From contig CAZUVT010000044.1 in the NCBI GenBank assembly GCA_964623925.1, positions 1 to 13,437 on the forward strand: 13,437 bases of DNA, given 5' to 3'. The translations under genes and the position numbers were made by a program. The DNA comes from CATJXY01 sp964623925 (GTDB lineage: Bacteria; Bacillota_I; Bacilli_A; Erysipelotrichales; Erysipelotrichaceae). Below the pieces are notes generated by a model. That model made no database searches and had not been told where the DNA came from. It was given only the letters and a program-made list of their open reading frames with translations. Below are positions 7,372 through 13,437 of this stretch, one piece after another (position 1 is the first letter of the stretch; every line of letters starts with the position of its first letter).

Positions 7372-8275
7372 GATGAGCACCTCCGATCAGATTCATGTAG
7401 TAGTTTTCCAATGATTCTTCTGTTTCATGGATGTCCTCTACAGTCAGATTGATTTCAGAGAGATCATGCAAGATCTTCGGAATTGAGATCTTTCCATAGA
7501 TGCAGATCGTATTTTTGTCTAAGATCTCATAATTGAATTGTTTTTCTTCTAAAAAAGCGATAAAATCTTTGGCTTCTTTAACTTTCAATTCAATTTTCTG
7601 CTGCATTTTTTTGTTTAATTCTTCAGAGCTGATTTCCTTGATGATCCGGCCATTATCCATAAATCCATAGTGAGTGGCAATCTTAGATAATTCATCCAGA
7701 TAATGACTGGATACAAGGATCGTGATGCCTTTCTTTTTATTTAGATTGCAGATGAGCTCTCTGATTTCAATGATTCCCTGTGGATCCAGACCATTGATGG
7801 GTTCATCCAGAATCAGAAAATCAGGATTTCCGGCTAGAGCGATTGCGATCCCAAGGCGCTGTTTCATGCCGAGTGAGAAGTTTTTGACTGCTTTGTTTTC
7901 CGTATTTTTTAATCCGACTAAATCAAGCAGTTCCTCCACTCCTTTAAGATCCGGCATGCCGATCAAAATGAACTGCTGGATGAGATTGTCCCTTGCGCTC
8001 ATGTTCTGGTAGATCGAAGGTGTTTCGATAATGGCTCCAATGCGGGAAGGGGAATTTTTTAAGGAATCGGTGTTTTTGATTCCATAAATCGAATAGGTTC
8101 CACTAGTCGGCTGCTGCAGATTGCAGATGATTCGGATCAGGGTTGTTTTTCCGGCTCCGTTCTTGCCGATCAGTCCATAGATCGATCCTTTCTCAACATG
8201 CATGTTTAAATTGTCCAATGCTTTGAAATCTTTGTATTTTTTTACTAAATTGTTTGTTTCTAAAACGGTTTCCAT
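7364..8275 (-). CDS. ABC transporter ATP-binding protein (BcrA/lantibiotic-immunity type)
   Basis: The 303-residue ATPase has Walker A GKNGAGKTT (37-45), a signature SLGMKQR (134-140), Walker B LILDEP (154-159), the D-loop region NGLDPQG and the H-loop His191 in SSHYLDE. The C-terminal 90 residues beyond the nucleotide-binding domain are typical of ABC-2 drug- and peptide-export ATPases. Such ATPases power removal of antimicrobial peptides or lipids from the membrane. The start codon is preceded by AAAGGAG. The gap to the upstream response regulator gene is 77 nt and contains the tandem repeat array, so this gene may be transcribed both from the regulator's promoter and from its own controlled promoter. 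Substrate is unknown. Confidence 0.93.
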   Translation of the reverse strand: METVLETNNLVKKYKDFKALDNLNMHVEKGSIYGLIGKNGAGKTTLIRIICNLQQPTSGTYSIYGIKNTDSLKNSPSRIGAIIETPSIYQNMSARDNLIQQFILIGMPDLKGVEELLDLVGLKNTENKAVKNFSLGMKQRLGIAIALAGNPDFLILDEPINGLDPQGIIEIRELICNLNKKKGITILVSSHYLDELSKIATHYGFMDNGRIIKEISSEELNKKMQQKIELKVKEAKDFIAFLEEKQFNYEILDKNTICIYGKISIPKILHDLSEINLTVEDIHETEESLENYYMNLIGGAHHD

Positions 8276-8314
8276 CGTTTTCTCCTTTCTGTCTGATTTA
8301 ATTCTTGCATAAAT

Positions 8315-8361
8315 CTATTAAGAAAACTGTTAAGGAAATTGTTAAGGATCTGCTAAGATTT
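8315..8361 (-). promoter_or_regulatory. Tandem ~12-bp repeat array, candidate response-regulator operator
   Basis: Four head-to-tail units occupy 8315-8326, 8327-8338, 8339-8350 and 8351-8361. On the minus strand they share a CTTAACA-like core (CTTAATA, CTTAACA, CTTAACA, CTTAGCA). Core-to-core spacing on the plus strand (TTAAG at 8318, 8330, 8342 and CTAAG at 8353) is 12, 12 and 11 bp, about one helical turn. Direct repeats of this period are the usual binding form of OmpR/PhoB-family regulators. The array lies upstream of the ABC ATPase gene, and its last unit overlaps the response regulator's stop codon. The TTAACA cores could also serve as a -35, but no convincing -10 is seen. Confidence 0.6.
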
Positions 8362-9006
8362 CATTTTAAATCCGATTCCCCAGACAGATTCGATATATTC
8401 ATAGGACGAATAGGTACGCAGTTTCTTTCGGATATTGCTGATGTGGACACGCAAAGAATTTTCATCACAGTCCTCATTGTTCATGCTGATCATCTCCAGC
8501 ATCTGGGTTTTGGATATGACCTGATTTGGGTTTAAAAGGAGCTGTTTTAAGATGGCATATTCTGTTTTGGTTAAAGCGACTGAATGACCGTGAATGATAC
8601 AGGTTCGGGCATCATTTTCTAATTGCAGATCTTTAAATTTTAATGTTTTGAGCTCTTTATTAATCCTTAACTGAACTTTGATTCTGGCGAGCAGTTCATT
8701 CTTGTCAAACGGCTTGGTCATATAATCATTCGCTCCGTTTAATAAACAGCTGACCTTGTCTTTTAAAGAACCTTTAGCGCTTAAGACGAGAATCGGTAGA
8801 TGATTCATTTTTCTGATGATTTCTTCACCTTCTACTCCCGGAAGCATGAGGTCAAGGATGATCAGATCCGGTGTATTTTTTTGCAAGATCAAAAGAGCTT
8901 CGCTTCCGGAATAGGCATCGAGAATGGAATAATGTTCATGTGTTAAGATCTCTTTTAAAAGCTCATGGATGCTGGGCTCATCTTCTACGATCAGAATTGT
9001 TTTCAT
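8353..9006 (-). CDS. OmpR-family response regulator
   Basis: The 217-residue protein has a receiver domain (1-115) with acidic residues Glu8/Asp9/Glu10, the phospho-acceptor Asp52 in LIILDLMLPG, Ser76 in LVLSAK and Lys98 in TKPF. A winged-helix domain (about 125-217) follows, with the HISNIRKKL recognition-helix region and YIESVWGIGFKMKS at the end. It begins the leftward operon and is preceded by AAGGAGA. Its cognate kinase is probably the gene at the far end of the same operon, with the ABC pair between them. The repeat array directly after it is the most likely binding site, giving control of the transporter by the regulator. The signal is likely envelope stress or an antimicrobial peptide, inferred from the transporter type. 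Confidence 0.94.
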   Translation of the reverse strand: MKTILIVEDEPSIHELLKEILTHEHYSILDAYSGSEALLILQKNTPDLIILDLMLPGVEGEEIIRKMNHLPILVLSAKGSLKDKVSCLLNGANDYMTKPFDKNELLARIKVQLRINKELKTLKFKDLQLENDARTCIIHGHSVALTKTEYAILKQLLLNPNQVISKTQMLEMISMNNEDCDENSLRVHISNIRKKLRTYSSYEYIESVWGIGFKMKS

Positions 9007-9033
9007 AGGCCGTTCTCCTTTTCTGTTGAAATA

Positions 9034-9042
9034 AGTATATCA
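9034..9042 (-). promoter_or_regulatory. Extended -10 promoter element for the leftward operon
   Basis: On the minus strand TGATATACT reads from 9042 to 9034: a TGn extension followed by TATACT, which matches TATAAT at five of six positions. It is about 28 nt upstream of the response regulator start. No good -35 is seen, as is common for extended -10 promoters. Confidence 0.45.
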
Positions 9043-9300
9043 TTTTCTGAAGCGGCTAAATTTAAAAGAAAACTAAATTTTTTCTGAGGAATTTAAAAAG
9101 AGGGTTTATTTTGTAGATATGAAATATTCAACTGCTTCTTTTATTCTTTGGTGTATTTCAGCACTGAAAATTGGAAGCTTTTACAGCTTTGTATGTTTCA
9201 AAAAACGAAGTATAATATATTTATATCCAAGATAGGCTCCTGCAAAACAAAAATTTGAAAAATGAGTAATTCTCAACTGATTTCTAAAGATACATTAAAG
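9043..9300. other. Divergent intergenic region, core part without a recognisable gene
   Basis: This AT-rich stretch separates the two divergent two-component operons. I see no tRNA, riboswitch, mobile element or coding sequence with a ribosome binding site. A TATAAT at 9211-9216 on the plus strand has only a weak -35 (TTGTAT at 9189, 16 nt spacing). It could start a long leader for the rightward operon. CTAAATTT occurs twice, at 9056-9063 and 9073-9080, behind the leftward promoter. Confidence 0.4.
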
Positions 9301-9302
9301 TT

Positions 9303-9328
9303 AATTGACGAAAAATTGACCAATTTTT
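9303..9328 (+). promoter_or_regulatory. 11-bp-spaced AATTGAC direct repeat and palindrome upstream of the second two-component operon
   Basis: AATTGAC occurs at 9303-9309 and again at 9314-9320, exactly 11 bp apart. AAAAATTG (9311-9318) and CAATTTTT (9321-9328) form a perfect 8-bp inverted repeat with a 2-nt centre, overlapping the second copy. Each TTGAC is also a near-consensus -35, with AT-rich -10 candidates following in TATAGATATTTATATC (9331-9346), although spacing is not ideal for any single pair. The layout fits an autoregulated OmpR-family promoter. Confidence 0.45.
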
Positions 9329-9367
9329 GTTATAGATATTTATATCACGATGATGGGAGGGTTAGAT

Positions 9368-10045
9368 ATGAAATATAAAATATTAATTGTTGACGATGAA
9401 AAAATGATTACAGATCTATTATCTTCACATTTTCAGGATTGTGGATATGATACGCTTGTTGCAAATGGCAGTGGTGAGGCCATGATGCTATTACAAAAAC
9501 AGCCTGATTTGATTATCCTCGATATTAACATGCCGGGATTAAACGGATTGGAGGTATGTCGAAATATCAGAGAACATATTGTCTGTCCCATTATTTTTTT
9601 AACTGCCCGTATTACGGAGCTTGATAAGATAAATGGATTGCAGTATGGAGGAGACGATTATATTACCAAACCTTTTAGTTTAAAAGAATTATCTGCTCGC
9701 GTAGCTGCTCATTTACGTCGGGACGAACGCAATAAAAACAGATCATCTGTTCTTGCCTCAGCGGATGGACTTCTCGTTAATTTATCAAAGCATTGTGTGT
9801 ATTTTGGTGAAACAGAGATCTTATTTTCGAGAAAAGAATTTGATTTGATTGAATATTTAATGACAAATACAGGGCAAGTATTTGACAGAGAAAGAATTTA
9901 TGAAGCTGTATGGGGATATGATGCTGAGGGGGATAGCAGTGTAGTAAAAGAACATATCAGAAAAATCCGATCAAAATTTCGTGATGCAACAGGACATGAT
10001 TACATTGAAACAGTTTGGGGAGTAGGATATAGATGGAAAAGCTAA
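9368..10045 (+). CDS. OmpR-family response regulator of the second two-component system
   Basis: This 225-residue protein has a receiver domain with Asp9/Asp10/Glu11, phospho-acceptor Asp52 in LIILDINMPG, Thr79 in FLTAR and Lys101 in TKPF. The C-terminal winged-helix domain (about 128-225) contains EHIRKIRSKF and ends YIETVWGVGYRWKS. The start at 9368 is chosen because GGGAGG (9355-9360) lies 7 nt upstream. ATGs at 9350 and 9353 would put the Shine-Dalgarno inside the gene and add residues before the canonical MKYKILIVDDE opening. The kinase gene overlaps its 3' end by 13 nt, so the two are translationally coupled partners. It is divergent from the other response regulator, and its sequence is clearly different, so the pair is not a recent duplication. 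Confidence 0.95.
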   Translation: MKYKILIVDDEKMITDLLSSHFQDCGYDTLVANGSGEAMMLLQKQPDLIILDINMPGLNGLEVCRNIREHIVCPIIFLTARITELDKINGLQYGGDDYITKPFSLKELSARVAAHLRRDERNKNRSSVLASADGLLVNLSKHCVYFGETEILFSRKEFDLIEYLMTNTGQVFDRERIYEAVWGYDAEGDSSVVKEHIRKIRSKFRDATGHDYIETVWGVGYRWKS

Positions 10046-11331
10046 AGAAAAAATATGATGATTTATCACTCAGACAAGCTTTTATACTGACCATTCTCAT
10101 CACTTTCTGTCTCGTAGTGCTTTTATCGGGACTCTGTATATGGGGTTGTATAGCTTTTCGCCGCTATCTTTTACCGGATTCCAATGCAGTTTTTCTTACG
10201 ATACAGGTATCAGATACAGATGGAAATAGACTCAGCTTCGGTTACCAGATCAAATTGGGTGAAGAAATGATCACTCTTCCTAGTATTCAAGTAGAGGAAG
10301 ATGGAGAACCGAACTTTGAAAGCTATGATCTTTCATCCATGGAAACTGCCGTCACGAAAGTTGAAAATAGTTATGATATGCTTTCTTTAAAGCGTCGAAT
10401 CGCTTATCAGACATGTGGTATTTTAATGATTGCATTGCCATCTCTATTTTCATTAACAGGAATTTTATTTTGCGGTTTTTTCTTTTATCGACAAAAACTA
10501 GCTAGACCTCTAAAACTTCTTTCCGAAGCGACAGAGCAGATTAGAGGTAAGAACCTTGACTTTCAGTTGTCTTATGCGGTTAACGATGAAATGGGCAGTT
10601 TGTGTTACTCATTTGAGCAAATGCGTCAAACTCTTGATGAGAACAACCGAGAATTATGGAAAATGATTGAGCAACAAAAAATATTGCAAGCATCTATCGC
10701 ACATGATCTGCGCAATCCGATTGCCATTATTGATGGATATGCTGAATATTTGCAGATCAACATCAAAACCGGACATTTGACTACAGAAGGAATATTGCAG
10801 ATAACGAATAATATGAGTAAGGCTGCAAAGCGATTAGGACAATATACTGAATCTATTCGAGCTATTAATCAGCTGGATGATATTAAAATAAACCGAATAC
10901 AAATTCCAATTAAAAGATTTATTGAGGATGTGAGTGAGGATCTATCATTAATGGCAAAGAGCCAAAATATAAGATTACATCTGATTGATGAAACTTCAAA
11001 GGGAGTTGTTGAAATTGATACTTCCGTTCTATATCGTGTGCTTGAGAATATTTTGAATAATGCCTTGAGATACGCAAAGGAAACCATTGACCTCTTATTT
11101 GAAATGGATAATAAGATGCTGATTATTTCTGTAATAGATGACGGCTGTGGATTTTCGGAAGAAATTCTGAGAAATAAAAACGGATTGTTCATGCCCGTAG
11201 CGAGTGAAGATGGCCATTGCGGACTGGGATTGACGATCAGTCGGGTGCTTTGTAAAAAACATGATGGATGGTTGGAACTTTCAAATAATTCATCCGGTGG
11301 TGCTATAGTTAAAATAATTATAGGGATTTGA
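10033..11331 (+). CDS. HAMP-containing sensor histidine kinase of the second two-component system
   Basis: The 432-residue membrane kinase has TM1 (about 16-42), an acidic extracytoplasmic domain of about 80 residues (43-125), TM2 (about 126-152), a HAMP linker (about 153-205), HisKA with His224 in AHDLRNPIAIIDGY, an N-box ENILNNALRY (338-347), a DDGCGF D-box (369-374) and a GLGL G2-box (397-400). All catalytic boxes are present, unlike the short kinase of the left operon. Translation starts inside the end of the response regulator gene, with GGGAG a short distance upstream. The small periplasm-facing domain could bind a ligand directly or contact the lipoprotein encoded next. I do not recognise the sensor domain. 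Confidence 0.94.
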   Translation: MEKLKKKYDDLSLRQAFILTILITFCLVVLLSGLCIWGCIAFRRYLLPDSNAVFLTIQVSDTDGNRLSFGYQIKLGEEMITLPSIQVEEDGEPNFESYDLSSMETAVTKVENSYDMLSLKRRIAYQTCGILMIALPSLFSLTGILFCGFFFYRQKLARPLKLLSEATEQIRGKNLDFQLSYAVNDEMGSLCYSFEQMRQTLDENNRELWKMIEQQKILQASIAHDLRNPIAIIDGYAEYLQINIKTGHLTTEGILQITNNMSKAAKRLGQYTESIRAINQLDDIKINRIQIPIKRFIEDVSEDLSLMAKSQNIRLHLIDETSKGVVEIDTSVLYRVLENILNNALRYAKETIDLLFEMDNKMLIISVIDDGCGFSEEILRNKNGLFMPVASEDGHCGLGLTISRVLCKKHDGWLELSNNSSGGAIVKIIIGI

Positions 11332-11405
11332 CCTTTTATTGACTTTTGTTTTGTATGATCTCTTTGCAAGTCTTTAGAACTGCTACAAGGAGGTCTTTTA
11401 TTTTT

Positions 11406-12776
11406 ATGAAAAAATTAGTTACATGGATACTGGTACTTGGGATGATGTTTTCACTTTGTGCCTGTGAAAAATCCGCATCGGTAAATGATGGTCACAATAC
11501 ACAGCCGGGTCCATTTGAGCCATCCAATAACAAAGAAGATGTTGTGGATGGTCCGCTGTCATTACTTAGCAAATTACAGGGTAATAGTAAAGGATGTGCA
11601 ACAGTGAACGGATATTATTATTTGTCTGATGAAATCGAGCGTCTTTTAGACGGTCAGCTTGCAACACATTTAATGTATATGGATTTTGCCACACGACAAG
11701 AAATTTATTTATGTAATAATGCTGCCTGTGCCCATAACACTGCTGATTGTACATCCGTTTTTTTAATCGATGATTTCCCTTTTGCTTCCACATTACTTTT
11801 TGTATGGAACGATAATTTGTATATTATGAGCAAAGAGCAGGATGATGATGGTTCAATAGGAGGAGTTGCTGTATTTGGCAATGATGGCAATTCGGTAGAA
11901 AGCCAACCGACAACTATTTATCGAGCAAATCTGGATGGAACAGACCGGAATAAGATATACACATTTGATTCGGCAGTTATAGTGGAAGATTTTGTAGTAG
12001 GTGATGCAGAAGGGCTTTATTTTATAACCAAAAAGTTGATAACGCAGCAAATCGACGGAAACAGTTATCACACTTCATCTGAGCGAAAGTTGATTTATTT
12101 GGATTTATCTTCAAGAAAAGAAACGATAATCTGTTCTATGTACTTTGATGACAATATTACATGGGATGTTATCGGTTGCAGTGATCGTTCTCTCATTTTA
12201 TATGGAATTGATTTTGGACGGGATATATCGCCAAAGGAGCTACACCAAGATAATACTACAATATATGATAACTCCTATGATGTATTCGCAACTCTTAATA
12301 TTGAGAATGGCATTTTAAAGGAATTTTACCGTGTGTATGCTCCCAAAGCACGAAGCTTTGAACTGGACAAAAACAAACTGTATTTTTCGGTTATTGGTGA
12401 CGGTAGTATTACGGCTGTAGATATCTTCAGTGGTAAGCAGACTGAACTGTGTAAGATCTCACAGGATTCTATATGGGGAAAAGTTGGAGACAAGCTTTAC
12501 ACACGGGACAGCAGTGATCATACTTACTATTTTATCGATATAAATACCGGGGAAATCATTCATTCTCCACTTGTGAATAAATCTCTCGGATGGAGTTTGG
12601 ATATTATTGCAGAAGTAGGTGATCAAGTACTGACGATCTATGATTATGATGCGACCTCCAAGGGTGATGGATCGTACACGATCAATGGGTATCAATATGG
12701 CTTAATCAGCAAAGAAGACTTATTTGCCGGCAGAGGTAACTTTATCCCAATCAGCATGATAGGGATAGGGAGATAA
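11406..12776 (+). CDS. Putative beta-propeller-like lipoprotein with C-x4-C-x-H-x4-C motif
   Basis: The 456-residue protein begins with a lipoprotein signal peptide: MKK, a hydrophobic core, and a lipobox LCAC giving lipidated Cys20. A low-complexity linker follows to about residue 50. The rest is rich in short beta-type repeats such as NDNLYIMS, TIYRANLDGTDRNKI, GLYFITK, KLIYLDLSSRKE, NKLYFSV and YYFIDINTGE, resembling six- to eight-bladed propellers of the DUF5050/TolB-like kind. Between residues 103 and 115 lies a Cys103/Cys108/His110/Cys115 cluster. The start at 11406 is preceded by AAGGAGG (11387-11393). An in-frame ATG at 11346 would spoil the signal peptide. It lies between the kinase and an ABC ATPase, so it may be a surface sensor or accessory for that transporter. 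Specific function is unknown. Confidence 0.75.
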   Translation: MKKLVTWILVLGMMFSLCACEKSASVNDGHNTQPGPFEPSNNKEDVVDGPLSLLSKLQGNSKGCATVNGYYYLSDEIERLLDGQLATHLMYMDFATRQEIYLCNNAACAHNTADCTSVFLIDDFPFASTLLFVWNDNLYIMSKEQDDDGSIGGVAVFGNDGNSVESQPTTIYRANLDGTDRNKIYTFDSAVIVEDFVVGDAEGLYFITKKLITQQIDGNSYHTSSERKLIYLDLSSRKETIICSMYFDDNITWDVIGCSDRSLILYGIDFGRDISPKELHQDNTTIYDNSYDVFATLNIENGILKEFYRVYAPKARSFELDKNKLYFSVIGDGSITAVDIFSGKQTELCKISQDSIWGKVGDKLYTRDSSDHTYYFIDINTGEIIHSPLVNKSLGWSLDIIAEVGDQVLTIYDYDATSKGDGSYTINGYQYGLISKEDLFAGRGNFIPISMIGIGR

Positions 12777-12778
12777 CA

Positions 12779-13437
12779 ATGTTAGAACTTTGCGATATTT
12801 CAAAAAAGTATAAAGACAAAATGGCTTTGAATTGCGTTTCTCTGTCTCTTGATAATGGAATTTATGGACTTCTCGGACCTAACGGAGCCGGGAAGTCCAC
12901 ACTGATGAATATTATCACGGGAAATCTTCAGCCAACTGGTGGAACAATCAAGTGGAACGGACAAAGTTTACAATCGCTGGGGGTGGATTATCGCAGCTTG
13001 CTGGGGTATGCTCCACAGCAGCAAGGAATGTATGAATCTTTTTCCGGACGACGATTTCTTTCTTATATGGCAACTTTGAAAGGAATTTCTAAAAAGGATA
13101 TGCCGAAAGAAATTGAACGTGTTTTGTCTTATGTCAATATGACAGATTTGGCTGATCGTCCGATTGGAAGTTATTCCGGTGGGATGAAACAGAGAATACT
13201 GATTACCCAGGCCATTCTTGGGAATCCTAAGCTGATCGTGTTAGACGAGCCAACGGCTGGACTCGATCCAAAAGAGCGCGTCAGAATTCGAGAAAGGATC
13301 TCTGAACTTGCAGGGGATAAAATCATTTTGGTTTCTACTCATGTGGTTTCAGATATTGAATCTATTGCAAAAGAAATCATATTGATTAAATCAGGAACGA
13401 TCATCGATCATGCTTCGGTGGATGAGCTTTGTAGAAA
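12779..13437 (+). CDS. ABC transporter ATP-binding protein (partial, cut by the window end)
   Basis: The reading frame stays open from ATG 12779 to the window end (219 full codons). It starts MLELCDISKKYKDKMALN and contains Walker A GPNGAGKST, a Q-loop in YAPQQQGMYESFSG, a signature YSGGMKQR, Walker B LIVLDEP followed by TAGLDP, and an H-loop STHVVSD. This is an ABC-2-type export ATPase, distinct from the ATPase of the left operon. The start is 2 nt after the lipoprotein stop, with GGGAG upstream, so it is in the same operon. Its permease is expected beyond the window. Together with the upstream kinase, regulator and lipoprotein it forms a sensing/transport unit. Confidence 0.95.
   Translation, partial: MLELCDISKKYKDKMALNCVSLSLDNGIYGLLGPNGAGKSTLMNIITGNLQPTGGTIKWNGQSLQSLGVDYRSLLGYAPQQQGMYESFSGRRFLSYMATLKGISKKDMPKEIERVLSYVNMTDLADRPIGSYSGGMKQRILITQAILGNPKLIVLDEPTAGLDPKERVRIRERISELAGDKIILVSTHVVSDIESIAKEIILIKSGTIIDHASVDELCR

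Noticed and set aside
9119..9235. A 38-codon plus-strand reading frame in the divergent intergenic region, somewhat hydrophobic (MKYSTASFILWC...).
   Set aside because: No ribosome binding site at a useful distance, a candidate -10 box falls inside it, and no recognisable family. Most likely chance.
11339..11359. TTGACT (11339) and TATGAT (11354) as a promoter for the lipoprotein gene.
   Set aside because: The spacing is only 9 nt, far too short for a paired -35/-10. The 74-nt gap is compatible with co-transcription from the kinase gene, though a TATGAT-only promoter is not excluded.
10869..11369. 166-codon minus-strand open frame opposite the second kinase gene.
   Set aside because: It is antisense to the conserved HATPase motifs of the kinase, and its translation has no protein-like family pattern.
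1..13437. Search by eye for CRISPR arrays, insertion sequences, tRNA/rRNA genes or phage attachment sites.
   Set aside because: No regular repeat-spacer array, transposase-like reading frame, terminal inverted repeats or tRNA-like cloverleaf was seen.

Overview
The window is AT-rich, densely packed DNA with strong AAGGAGG-type ribosome binding sites, mannose/sorbose-family PTS genes, a PRD-type regulator and lipoprotein/ABC/two-component clusters. This points to a low-GC Gram-positive gut-type Firmicute. An Erysipelotrichia- or Clostridia-like host is my best guess, but no gene here fixes the genus.

Region 1 (1-2915, + strand) is the end of a carbohydrate operon. It holds the tail of a probable PTS IIB gene, then complete IIC and IID genes of the mannose/fructose/sorbose family, then a NagA-type N-acetyl-hexosamine-6-phosphate deacetylase. 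The genes are separated by 1-11 nt, so one transcript is likely. Together they suggest uptake and phosphorylation of an N-acetylated amino sugar followed by deacetylation in the cytoplasm. A probable terminator follows at about 2975-3029.

Region 2 (3023-5046, + strand) is a 655-residue regulator with the HTH/Mga-HTH/PRD/PRD/EIIB-like/EIIA-like layout of MtlR/LicR/Mga-type proteins. By eye, every residue normally phosphorylated by the PTS in this family appears to be substituted. It is the natural candidate regulator for the adjacent PTS operon.

Region 3 (5031-5511, - strand) is a monocistronic GatB/YqeY-domain gene. Its terminator hairpin is built over the last codons and stop codon of the convergent regulator gene.

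Region 4 (5647-9042, - strand) is a four-gene unit read in the order response regulator, ABC ATPase, ABC permease, histidine kinase. It resembles the peptide-antibiotic (bacitracin/lantibiotic) sensing and export modules of Firmicutes, but the transporter genes sit between the regulator and the kinase. A four-unit tandem repeat with 12-12-11 bp spacing lies between the response regulator and the ATPase gene and looks like an OmpR-family operator.

Region 5 (9007-9367) is a 361-bp divergent intergenic region. It carries an extended -10 for the left operon, and an 11-bp-spaced TTGAC repeat plus a short palindrome in front of the right operon.

Region 6 (9368 to the end, + strand) is a second two-component/ABC cluster: OmpR-type regulator, HAMP-containing histidine kinase, a beta-propeller-like lipoprotein with a C-x4-C-x-H-x4-C motif, and an ABC ATPase cut by the window edge. 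The two head-to-head signalling/transport modules, one with an unusual surface lipoprotein, are the most interesting part of the window. Their ligands cannot be read from the sequence.
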